NCBI GenBank assembly: GCA_016934645.1 | Contig: JAFGSL010000429.1 | Span: forward strand, 1 to 17,516 | DNA: 17,516 nucleotides | Source: Anaerolineae bacterium | Lineage (GTDB): Bacteria > Chloroflexota > Anaerolineae > B4-G1 > SLSP01 | Direction: 5' to 3' | In this document: in pieces, positions 7,352 to 13,732 of the stretch | Numbering within the stretch: position 1 is the stretch's first letter | Layout of the letters: every line of letters starts with the position of its first letter | The notes under the pieces: generated by a model | Database searches by the model: none | What the model was told of the DNA's origin: nothing | What the model saw: only the letters and a program-made list of their open reading frames with translations | Translations under genes and position numbers: made by a program

Positions 7352-8218
7352 GTGCCTGAAGCTCTGATCGTCTACTTCTCGCAAGGCGGCACCACCGCGA
7401 CAATCGCCTCCGCGATTCGCGATGGTCTCTGCGTTTCTGGCTACACGGTCCAGGCGTGTAATCTCGGTGAGGCAACGCCGCCCGCGATTGAGCGCTATGA
7501 CGTGCTGGGCATCGGTTTCCCTGTGTACGTCTTTCGACCGCCGCACAACGTCATCGATTACGTGAGGGGACTGCCCGATCTTGCCGGAAAACCGTTCTTC
7601 GTCTTTGCGCTCTACGGGAATGTCCGTGGCGATGCCGGGACGTGGATGCGCCGGGCGTTGGCGCAGAAGGGCGGGCGGGAGAAAGGCTACTTCTACGCCC
7701 GGGGTGCGGAGTACTACTATGGCTACCTTCGACGCGGGTACCTGTTTTCGCCAGACCATCCGACCGCGGAGGATATCGCCAAAGCTCGGGGTTTCGGCAC
7801 ACAGATTGCCGCCCGCATCGCGGGACAATCCTACGAGCGCGAACCCTTGGATGATCCGCCGAACTTCGTGCACCGGTTGGAGCGTGCCTTCACCAAGCAC
7901 TGGCTGATTCACGCTGTGTACAGCCGTCTATTCCGCGTCAATTCGGATGCATGCATCGGCTGCGGTCGCTGTGAGCGCGTTTGCCCTATGCACAACATCA
8001 CCCTTGATGCGGAAAAGCATCCTCAATGGGGCCGCCGGTGCCTGTTGTGCCAGTACTGCGAGATGGTGTGTCCGGCAGAGGCGATCGTCTCGCCGTTAAG
8101 TTGGCCTATCGCGCAGCCGTTCATCCGGTATAACATCCGGTACGCGTTGCACGATCCTCACCTGGATTATGCTCCCGTCGTCCACGAAAACGGTTGCACG
8201 CGCCGGTTGGACGTTTAG
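7352..8218 (+). CDS. Flavodoxin/ferredoxin fusion, EFR1 family
   Basis: The product is 288 residues. The N-terminal ~160 residues form a flavodoxin-like domain beginning ALIVYFSQGGTT, the FMN-phosphate loop. Residues 201-240 hold two [4Fe-4S] motifs, CIGCGRCERVCP (Cys201, 204, 207, 211) and CLLCQYCEMVCP (Cys230, 233, 236, 240). This order is that of EFR1 family ferredoxins, presumed cytoplasmic electron carriers of unknown partner. The start is GTG at 7352, set by the flavodoxin strand that begins 3 residues later; no convincing ribosome-binding site is visible. It sits 22 bases after the GH18-like gene. Confidence 0.9.
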   Translation: MPEALIVYFSQGGTTATIASAIRDGLCVSGYTVQACNLGEATPPAIERYDVLGIGFPVYVFRPPHNVIDYVRGLPDLAGKPFFVFALYGNVRGDAGTWMRRALAQKGGREKGYFYARGAEYYYGYLRRGYLFSPDHPTAEDIAKARGFGTQIAARIAGQSYEREPLDDPPNFVHRLERAFTKHWLIHAVYSRLFRVNSDACIGCGRCERVCPMHNITLDAEKHPQWGRRCLLCQYCEMVCPAEAIVSPLSWPIAQPFIRYNIRYALHDPHLDYAPVVHENGCTRRLDV

Positions 8219-8293
8219 GGATCGCAGGTATACGTCAATCGTAGGCGGGCCGTAATCAACGAAAGTCTATATCTTCATAAAGCAGGGTTAGCA

Positions 8294-9148
8294 ATGACGA
8301 TAAATCCCCATACACAATGGCGTCTAGACGTTGCCCGGCATCTTGCCGAACAGATTCGCGCCTTTCCCGGCGTACAGGCGATTATCGTCGGCGGCTCGGT
8401 GGCGCGCGGCTACGCCGATGCCTACTCCGACCTGGAATTGCCCATCTTTTGGGATGCACTCCCCCCGGACGAGACTCGCCTGGCGCTCGTTGTAGCGTTG
8501 CAGGGCGAGTTCCTGCACGGCTACGATGGCCCGGCTCAGGAAGACCAACTGCTCATCGACGGGTTCCAGGTCGATCTGTGGCACAACACGGTGGCTGGGG
8601 AAGAGGTTGTGATCAAGAGAGTCTTGGAGGACTACAGCACGGATTTCGGCGACAGCAACTTTATGGACACCGTCCGCGCGTGCATCCCGCTTTACGGCGA
8701 CGTGATTATCCAAAAATGGAAGCGACAGGCCGTGCAGTATCCTGATGCGTTGGCCCTAAAGAACATCCAGGAGCACATCACCGCGTTCGATGCCGGTCAA
8801 TTGGCCGTCTTGGCCTACCGTGATAATCCCACCGTCTTCTATGCCGCCATTAGCCAACTGCAAGAAGCGATGTTCCTGGTCCTGCTGGCCCTCAATCGCC
8901 GCTACTTCCCCACGTTCAAATGGATGTACCAGGTTTTGGCCACGATGCCGGTCAGGCCTGTGGCCATCGAGCAGCGATTCCGGCAGGCGTTCCGTACCCC
9001 TTACGACGCCGCCGTGCAAGACATGGTCCGCCTGCTCCACGAAACCCTCGACCTGGTGCAGTGCCACTTCCCCCACCTGGACACAACCGCCGTTGCGCGT
9101 CGGTTGGCCTACACACGGGCGGCGCACACGGGGACACTTACTGACTGA
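8294..9148 (+). CDS. Nucleotidyltransferase-fold (MNT/Pol-beta type) protein
   Basis: The product is 284 residues. The signature GGSVARGYADAYSDLE at residues 33-48 is the GS-x(n)-DxD/E motif of the nucleotidyltransferase superfamily, with Asp46 and Glu48 as likely metal ligands and Asp94 (FQVDLWH) the third. The C-terminal 150 residues are helical and contain no motif I recognise. It resembles DUF4037-like or aminoglycoside-nucleotidyltransferase-like stand-alone proteins. The substrate cannot be told from sequence. The ATG at 8294 follows AGCAGGGTTAGC. The stop codon is formed by the left end of an inverted-repeat element. Confidence 0.75.
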   Translation: MTINPHTQWRLDVARHLAEQIRAFPGVQAIIVGGSVARGYADAYSDLELPIFWDALPPDETRLALVVALQGEFLHGYDGPAQEDQLLIDGFQVDLWHNTVAGEEVVIKRVLEDYSTDFGDSNFMDTVRACIPLYGDVIIQKWKRQAVQYPDALALKNIQEHITAFDAGQLAVLAYRDNPTVFYAAISQLQEAMFLVLLALNRRYFPTFKWMYQVLATMPVRPVAIEQRFRQAFRTPYDAAVQDMVRLLHETLDLVQCHFPHLDTTAVARRLAYTRAAHTGTLTD

Positions 9149-9278
9149 TGAAAATAAACCGGTAATTGAAATCGCCGGGAAAAACCGGCTGAAGCCGGCG
9201 CGTACATGTATACACCGGCCTTCAGCCGGTAAAAAGCCTATACACGCATTACCGGATTAATTTTTTGAAACTTCATCA
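9146..9278. repeat. Nested palindromic element overlapping a stop codon
   Basis: TGATGAA at 9146-9152 matches TTCATCA at 9272-9278, CCGGTAAT at 9159-9166 matches ATTACCGG at 9248-9255, and an inner stem pairs ACCGGCTGAAG with CTTCAGCCGGT (about 9184-9194 with 9220-9230). The inner hairpin is flanked by A-runs on both sides and could act as a terminator for the nucleotidyltransferase gene. The outer arms include that gene's TGA. Confidence 0.7.
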
Positions 9279-9380
9279 GCCCGTTTTCCTCTGCGCTAGT
9301 ACACTCCGGAATTAGCCGGTTTCCTCAGCGCGGCAAAAGGGAATCGTGGGGAGCGTGATCCGGGTTGAGCTTTCGGTATA

Positions 9381-9428
9381 TTTGCGACCGGCGCAACTAA
9401 AGATGCGACCGATGCGACCAGTGCGACT
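9381..9428. repeat. Degenerate 9-nt tandem repeat, GATGCGACC type
   Basis: The units are TTTGCGACC, GGCGCAACT, then (after AAA) GATGCGACC, GATGCGACC and AGTGCGACT. Two adjacent units are identical. The array lies in non-coding DNA. Confidence 0.6.
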
Positions 9429-9496
9429 ACCCCGACGGAAAAAGTTTTCATGGAATCTTATGCAGGCGCAGAAGGCAAAAAAGACATTTTTTGACA

Positions 9497-9523
9497 CTTA
9501 ACATCCCTAACATCTTTAACGTC
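9497..9523. repeat. Three 9-nt tandem units, CTTAACATC type
   Basis: CTTAACATC, CCTAACATC and TTTAACGTC follow each other without gaps. This is a second array with the same 9-nt period but an unrelated sequence, about 70 bases from the first. Confidence 0.5.
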
Positions 9524-9550
9524 CTCGTCGATGGATTGCAGGGAACTTCC

Positions 9551-9579
9551 CGCTTGCCGGACTATGACGCCGGCAAGCG
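9551..9579. repeat. Perfect 10-bp stem hairpin
   Basis: CGCTTGCCGG at 9551-9560 is the exact reverse complement of 9570-9579, with a 9-base loop. It is 53 bases downstream of the stop of the minus-strand Roc-COR gene. No T-run is next to it on either strand. Confidence 0.7.
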
Positions 9580-9595
9580 CGCCAGCGATCAAACC

Positions 9596-9634
9596 TGACA
9601 GGTCGGGCGAACTGCGCTCGCCAAGAACCTGTCA
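9596..9634. repeat. Composite hairpin of the ACCTGACAGGT family overlapping the Roc-COR stop codon
   Basis: TGACAGGT at 9596-9603 pairs with ACCTGTCA at 9627-9634, and an inner stem pairs GGCGA at 9606-9610 with TCGCC at 9618-9622. The TCA at 9632-9634 is the TGA stop of the minus-strand Roc-COR gene. The core sequence is shared with the inverted repeat at 407-440. Confidence 0.7.
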
Positions 9635-12073
9635 ACGTTCTAGGGCAACGGCGAGGACGCGGAGATCATGATGGCAAGCGTCGCCGGGATCGACTTTCTC
9701 GGCCAGGATGTGCAGCAGAAGGCTTAGCGCGTTTTCCCCACGAGACGTGCGTTGCTCAAGTAGCGCGTCGATGAGCGCATCCACGCGGGCTTCGCGGGTG
9801 CGCGTGCTATCGGGGATGCGGTCGCGCCAGGGATAGAGCCGTGCATCGGTGAAAAGCGTGCGCAGGGCGGCGTCGCTGTCGAGCGGGCCGCAGCGTAGAA
9901 GCGTCTCGCGCAACTGGGCGAGCGCGCCGCCGGATAGGCCGCTACCACGCCCCCCGCGTACTTCTACTCCTTCTAAAAGGTGCTGCACGTTGACCGGCTC
10001 GGTGAGGCCGGGTGGATAGAACTCCGGGACGCCTTTGCGCTCCAACTCGCGCAGCCACTTGTAATCCACCGGTGGGATTTTGGGATGCCCCGGCACGGGC
10101 ACTTTCTCAGCAGCTTCCAGTCCTGCGAGGCTACTGTGAATGCCCCCCAGATGCTCGCGAATGCGGGTGAGCAACTCGTGGCGACCATAGATCGGCCCGC
10201 GCACGGCGATGGTAATGCGGTTGGCGGTGAGGTCAGCTTTGACCAACGCCTCGTTGCCGTCGCAGGCCAGCAAAACGCCGGTGCGCCAGACGACGCGACC
10301 TTGAATGTGCCGGTGCATCCGCACGATGAGGCGGGTGAGGATGCTGCCGGGGAGCACAGGGTAATGGACTTCGAAGCGCAGTGCGGGACCGCGTTGCGTG
10401 GTATCCCATACGCCGGTGTCTTGTTCCTCTTTGGGCAGCAGGTCGGGGATGAGGTAGGTGTGCGGGCGGTCGGGGAGTTCGTAGCACAGCTCGAACTTCT
10501 GCATCATATCCACAATGAACATGCGCTTTTCCTGGTAGGGTTCGTCGTCCAGGATTTGGGCGAGCATCTCCCAGGTGAGGATGCCTTGTTCCTCGAAGGG
10601 CAAGCGGGTGTTGAGGATACGGTAGACTCCTTGCGTCACCCACTCGGGGTTGAGGATGTTGGTGGTTTCCAGGCGCGGGTCGGGGAAGTGGAGGACGACA
10701 CCGAGGTCGTGGAGAAAGCCCAAGAGCACGCGCTGGCTGTCGGGGTGATCCACGTTTTTCTCACGGCAGAGTTCTAGGTAGCGGCTGTAGGGGATGTAGT
10801 CCTCATCCAGGGTTTCAAGTTCGGCTTTCACGTTGAACCAGGTCATGACCAGTGGGTCGGCGACGTGGGGCATTAGGCTAATTTGCTTTGCAATGGCCGA
10901 CCGGAGGTCGGCGACCCCGGAACCGGTGGCGCAGGATGTATCGAGGATGGCCTGGACGGTGGGGTGCTTTGCCAGCAGGCCGCGCCGGTCGAGGTCGAGG
11001 AGGTGCTGGTCGGTCTTGTTGCCGATAACGAGGATGGGCGAATCCCCGCCAAAGCTGCGAATAAGCGTGAGCCAGTAGTCAAGGCGGTTTTCGGCTTCGC
11101 TGTAGCGGCTGTCTAACACCAACACATACAGCGTGCGCTTGGTGAGGAAGAACTGGTGTGTAGCATGCATGATCTCCTGCCCACCGAAATCCCAAACGTT
11201 GACCTGGAGGCTGGAAGCTGGTTGCTCGTTGCCGGTTACTGTCTCGCTGATTCGCTCATTCGCTGATTCACCATTTGCAATCTGCCATTTATGGATTGCA
11301 ATGCCTTCCGTCTTGTTTTCGCCAGGATCGAACGTGTCATAGAGCAGGCGGTTGACGAGGGAGGTCTTGCCGACGCTACCCTCGCCGACAAGAACAAGTT
11401 TGACCTCGTTGAGAGGGCGCTTTTGCCCGGCGAGGTAATCGAGCCAGGCGCGGATGATGGCTTGTGCATCTTTGTAGTTTCTCAGGATTTCGGGAGGGAG
11501 AGGGAAATCGGGATTGTTGCAGAGGTCAAGCCACTTCAAGGCGGTCAACTTACCGATCTCCGCAGGGAGAGCTGTGAGTCTGTTGCTGCCTAGATCAATA
11601 AACTTCAAGGCGGTCAACCGCCCGATCTCCGGGGGGATGGTCGTGAGTTGATTGTTATTGAGTTCGAGTTCTCGCAAAGCGGCCAACCAACCGATCTCTG
11701 GTGGGAGGGCCGTGAGGTGGTTATCGCGGAGGTTAAGGGACAGCAGGGTGGTCAACTGGTCGATCTCTGGAGGAAGGAGTTTTAGTTGGTTATCGCTGAG
11801 GGCAAGCAACTGCAAAGTGGTCAATTGGCTGATCTCCGGGAGGAGGGCCGTGAGTCGATTGCCGCCGAGGTAAAGGGACCGCAAGGTGACTAATCGGACG
11901 ATCTGCGGAGGCAGGGCTGTTAATTGGTTGCCGCTGAGGTTAAGGGACCGCAAGGTGGTCAACCGTCCAATTTCGGGAGGAAGCTCAGTGAGACCTTCGT
12001 TGCTGAGGTCTAGTTCCGTCCATCCCTCCCAGGCGGCCTGGTCGATCAATTTAAGTAGTTCGTCTTGATTCAT
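9632..12073 (-). CDS. LRR-Roc-COR (ROCO) GTPase with C-terminal effector-associated-like domain
   Basis: The product is 813 residues with no signal peptide or membrane segment, so it is cytoplasmic. Residues 17-197 are about eight leucine-rich repeats of ~23 residues (LxxLxLxxNxLTxLPPEIG). Residues 224-400 are a Roc Ras-like GTPase with P-loop GEGSVGKTS (230-238), switch II DFGGQE (295-300) and NKTD (352-355) for guanine recognition. Residues ~405-700 fit a COR dimerisation domain. The last ~100 residues, from ALAQLRETLLRCGPLDSDAA through RGENALSLLLHILAEK to DPGDACHHDL, resemble the small helical effector-associated domains that bacterial conflict GTPases and NTPases use to recruit effectors; the subtype is not certain. 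Between switch I and switch II sits a ~24-residue insert made of 8-nt repeats. The ATG overlaps the stop of an hsdS fragment as ATGA. Confidence 0.9.
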   Translation of the reverse strand: MNQDELLKLIDQAAWEGWTELDLSNEGLTELPPEIGRLTTLRSLNLSGNQLTALPPQIVRLVTLRSLYLGGNRLTALLPEISQLTTLQLLALSDNQLKLLPPEIDQLTTLLSLNLRDNHLTALPPEIGWLAALRELELNNNQLTTIPPEIGRLTALKFIDLGSNRLTALPAEIGKLTALKWLDLCNNPDFPLPPEILRNYKDAQAIIRAWLDYLAGQKRPLNEVKLVLVGEGSVGKTSLVNRLLYDTFDPGENKTEGIAIHKWQIANGESANERISETVTGNEQPASSLQVNVWDFGGQEIMHATHQFFLTKRTLYVLVLDSRYSEAENRLDYWLTLIRSFGGDSPILVIGNKTDQHLLDLDRRGLLAKHPTVQAILDTSCATGSGVADLRSAIAKQISLMPHVADPLVMTWFNVKAELETLDEDYIPYSRYLELCREKNVDHPDSQRVLLGFLHDLGVVLHFPDPRLETTNILNPEWVTQGVYRILNTRLPFEEQGILTWEMLAQILDDEPYQEKRMFIVDMMQKFELCYELPDRPHTYLIPDLLPKEEQDTGVWDTTQRGPALRFEVHYPVLPGSILTRLIVRMHRHIQGRVVWRTGVLLACDGNEALVKADLTANRITIAVRGPIYGRHELLTRIREHLGGIHSSLAGLEAAEKVPVPGHPKIPPVDYKWLRELERKGVPEFYPPGLTEPVNVQHLLEGVEVRGGRGSGLSGGALAQLRETLLRCGPLDSDAALRTLFTDARLYPWRDRIPDSTRTREARVDALIDALLEQRTSRGENALSLLLHILAEKVDPGDACHHDLRVLAVALER
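11207..11278. repeat. 8-nt tandem repeat insert inside the Roc domain coding region
   Basis: On the plus strand the array reads GATTCGCT (11249-11256), CATTCGCT (11257-11264) and GATTCACC (11265-11272), flanked by CTGCCATTT- and TTGCTCGTTGCC-like low-complexity sequence. It encodes about residues 266-289 of the ROCO protein (NGESANERISETVTGNEQ), between IHKWQ and VNVWDFGGQE. The 8-nt period is not a multiple of 3, which points to a non-coding origin. Confidence 0.6.
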
Positions 12074-12228
12074 CGCCCACCTCCAGCAGAGTTATCCCCA
12101 TTGAGCACCGCCTGCAAAAGCCGCGCGCGGACCGCCTCCGCCTGGACGACGCCCGCCGCGAGCGCATCGCACAGCGCCAGCAGCGCCTCGACTGTGGCGA
12201 CGATGCGCTTTTGTTCGGCGAGAGGGAG
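12070..12228 (-). pseudogene. hsdS 3'-terminal fragment, copy 1 (type I restriction specificity subunit)
   Basis: The minus-strand frame reads LPLAEQKRIVATVEALLALC, then DALAAGVVQAEAVRARLLQ, then AVLNGDNSAGGGR and a stop. The PLAEQKRIV...LLALCD block is the conserved distal repeat at the C-terminus of HsdS, the DNA-recognition subunit of type I restriction-modification enzymes. There is no start codon: the frame is closed upstream by TAA-TAG inside the neighbouring inverted-repeat element. Both target-recognition domains are missing. Its TGA overlaps the ROCO gene's ATG. Confidence 0.85.
12128..12186. repeat. 59-bp direct repeat, copy 1
   Basis: This stretch inside hsdS fragment copy 1 is identical over 59 bases to 12332-12390. 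The distance between copies is 204 bp. Flanking sequence is similar but diverged. Confidence 0.9.
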
Positions 12229-12230
12229 AG

Positions 12231-12294
12231 AACACGGATGTAAGAAATGAACGATGACGCTGCGCTATTATCGTCCATTTCCCCTATCCGTGGT
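12231..12294. repeat. Inverted-repeat element A, ACCACGGAT ends
   Basis: The left end AACACGGAT (12231-12239) and right end ATCCGTGGT (12286-12294) are inverted repeats with one mismatch. The pairing continues inward through AGAAAT/ATTTCC-like and ACGAT/ATCGT segments. It sits between hsdS fragments 1 and 2 and supplies the stop codons that end fragment 2. Confidence 0.75.
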
Positions 12295-12402
12295 ATTCCC
12301 CCCATTCAACACTGCCCCCAGCAGCCGCCCACGGACCGCCTCCGCCTGGACGACGCCCGCCGCGAGCGCATCGCACAGCGCCAGCAGCGCGCGGGAGACA
12401 AC
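12268..12402 (-). pseudogene. hsdS 3'-terminal fragment, copy 2
   Basis: The minus-strand frame reads VVSRALLALCDALAAGVVQ, then AEAVRGRLLGAVLNGG, and runs into element A before a TAA. It lacks the PLAEQKRIV part, which is replaced by sequence leading into element B. The central 59 bases are identical to copy 1. It is not translatable as a functional subunit. Confidence 0.8.
12332..12390. repeat. 59-bp direct repeat, copy 2
   Basis: This is the exact match to 12128-12186, lying within hsdS fragment copy 2. Identity over 59 bp in otherwise diverged surroundings suggests a recent duplication or gene conversion. Confidence 0.9.
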
Positions 12403-12463
12403 CACGGATGGAGAAATAGACGATGAACCCCTGCTCTTATCGTCCATTTCCATTATCCGTGGT
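12401..12463. repeat. Inverted-repeat element B, ACCACGGAT ends
   Basis: ACCACGGAT at 12401-12409 is the exact reverse complement of 12455-12463. Inside, GAAATAGACGAT pairs imperfectly with ATCGTCCATTTC. It is homologous to element A in the same orientation, so the repeating unit is an hsdS tail plus this element. It has no coding capacity and resembles a REP- or MITE-like element. Confidence 0.8.
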
Positions 12464-12721
12464 GCTCCCCGCCCCCATTAAGCACCGCCTGCAGCAGCCG
12501 CGCACGGACCTCCCTACATTGGCTGTGTATAGCTTATCACGATCTACACATACCTCTTGGCCTAAATCGAACTGCCGCACTTTGAACGGTTTGGGGACAA
12601 TGGTGGGTTTGTCGCGCACAAGATTAGGGCGCATATCCTGTTTGAGGGATTGAAGGATGAGTTCGATCATTCGGATACGCTCTGCCGCGGATACTTGCCG
12701 AATCTGCGTTAAATCAACCAT
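12437..12721 (-). CDS. Orphan antitoxin-like protein, 3' end replaced by hsdS-derived sequence
   Basis: The frame gives 94 residues from the ATG at 12721-12719, with AGGAAG about 10 bases upstream. Residues 1-68 (VDLTQIRQVSAAERIRMIEL, then ILQSL, and a C-terminal VRQFDLGQEV-CVDRDKLY segment) resemble small VapB- or addiction-module-type antitoxins, in which a helical N-terminus is followed by a short toxin-binding tail of the VDRDxxY type. From about residue 72 the frame reads an hsdS fragment in the wrong register, so the original C-terminus was cut only a few residues from its end. No toxin gene is adjacent on either side. It may be an expressed orphan or a remnant. Confidence 0.5.
   Translation of the reverse strand: MVDLTQIRQVSAAERIRMIELILQSLKQDMRPNLVRDKPTIVPKPFKVRQFDLGQEVCVDRDKLYTANVGRSVRGCCRRCLMGAGSTTDNGNGR
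12453..12509 (-). pseudogene. hsdS 3'-terminal fragment, copy 3
   Basis: The frame reads VRARLLQAVLNGGGEHHG and stops inside element B. Only the last helix of HsdS remains. It is joined at about 12509-12515 to the 3' end of the antitoxin-like gene. Confidence 0.7.
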
Positions 12722-12892
12722 TGCCCTGGCTTCCTTTTGGCTGCACAGATGAACTCTCTTGTCTCTATCATACCACAAACCCTTTACCATACAGATAGAC
12801 CAACCGTTCATTTATGCGTTCCCTATTCGCGGTTGGCCTGCCCGCGCCCTGCCCAGGAGGACGAAACCTGCTCCCACGATAACATCCGCTGA

Positions 12893-13723
12893 TTATCCTG
12901 CTTCCTGCTCAGTCTCGCGTCCGGTCAGCGGCAGCCGCAAGACTTCGCCCAGGTCCGGTTGCAGGAAGTCTGCGTCAAGATTGGCGATATAGGGAAGCGC
13001 GTCGTGAGGATCGCAGCCGCCAAATGAGCCGGGAGGCATGTCGAACAATCCGTAGTGATAGGCCAGCATGACCTTGGCCCCGGAGGTGTGGGCCAGTCTT
13101 GCGGAGCCTTTAGGCCCCAGATGAGCGTCCACAGCGGCGACATCGAAGAATAGCACATCGACGCCCCGGATGTCTTCCAGTTCCGGGATCAGGCGCGTGT
13201 CACCTGGATGCCAGATCACACCGTCCGGCGTTGTGATCAAGAATCCGCAGCAATCCTCGCGCTGCCAGGGATCCACCTCCTGCCAATCGTGCAGGGCTGG
13301 CGTGATTATGATCTCAGCATCGCCACAAGACACGGAGGCGAAATCCTTCGCGACGGTGATGCGATCCTCGTTGACGCCGATAGCTCGCAGTTCCTTAGCG
13401 ACAGGGGCCGGCGCCAGAAATCGCGGCTTCAGTCTGCGGTTCAGTATCGTAGCGGTTGATGCAGCGAAATGGTCGAAATCGGCGTGCGTGTAACAGACGA
13501 GGTCAGCCTTGGGGACGTCCTCGGAGGTGATCGGGAGCGGGGTCGCCAGACGATGGCCTGTTTCGCACAGGTCAGGCGTCGCCCCATAGGTGAGCAACGG
13601 ATCGATGATCAGGATCGTTCCCCGGCTGTTGATCAAAGCGCCCGCCATCCCCAACCACGTGAGCCGTGTATCGTCACACACATCAAAAAACGTCTTCGAA
13701 ATGCGGATGGTTTTCACAGCCAT
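12893..13723 (-). CDS. Metallo-beta-lactamase-fold hydrolase, UlaG-like
   Basis: The product is 276 residues. The early strand LTWLGMAGALI followed by ILIIDPLL is characteristic of UlaG-like MBL proteins. Metal-binding candidates are THADFDH (His80, Asp82, Asp84, His85; the usual HxHxDH has Asp at its second His position), His145 in ALHDWQ, His172 and Asp175 in IWHPGDT, and His223 in AYHYG. The substrate is unknown; relatives include L-ascorbate-6-phosphate lactonase. The ATG at 13723 lies 9 bases after the nitroreductase stop, so the two form an operon transcribed leftwards. No terminator is evident before the antitoxin-like gene. Confidence 0.85.
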   Translation of the reverse strand: MAVKTIRISKTFFDVCDDTRLTWLGMAGALINSRGTILIIDPLLTYGATPDLCETGHRLATPLPITSEDVPKADLVCYTHADFDHFAASTATILNRRLKPRFLAPAPVAKELRAIGVNEDRITVAKDFASVSCGDAEIIITPALHDWQEVDPWQREDCCGFLITTPDGVIWHPGDTRLIPELEDIRGVDVLFFDVAAVDAHLGPKGSARLAHTSGAKVMLAYHYGLFDMPPGSFGGCDPHDALPYIANLDADFLQPDLGEVLRLPLTGRETEQEAG

Positions 13724-13732
13724 AGTTTTCTC

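Larger units (their letters stand above)
9149..9631. other. Gene-free stretch between convergent genes
   Basis: No convincing coding region is seen here on either strand. From left to right it holds most of the 9146-9278 palindrome, two sets of 9-nt tandem repeats (9381-9428 and 9497-9523), a perfect hairpin at 9551-9579 and a composite hairpin at 9596-9634. It lies between the 3' ends of the nucleotidyltransferase and the Roc-COR genes. Confidence 0.7.

Noticed and set aside
9312..9497. A 61-codon minus-strand open frame in the gene-free stretch
   Set aside because: It reads through the 9-nt repeats, has an erratic composition and no ribosome-binding site or homology.
9980..10777. A 265-codon plus-strand open frame opposite the ROCO gene
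   Set aside because: It lies entirely within the LRR-Roc-COR coding region, has no ribosome-binding site or family resemblance, and reflects codon bias on the other strand.
12070..12509. A CRISPR array, suggested by regularly spaced repeats
   Set aside because: There are only two to three copies, they are long and coding-derived, the copies shorten progressively, and the intervening sequences are homologous inverted-repeat elements and not unique spacers.
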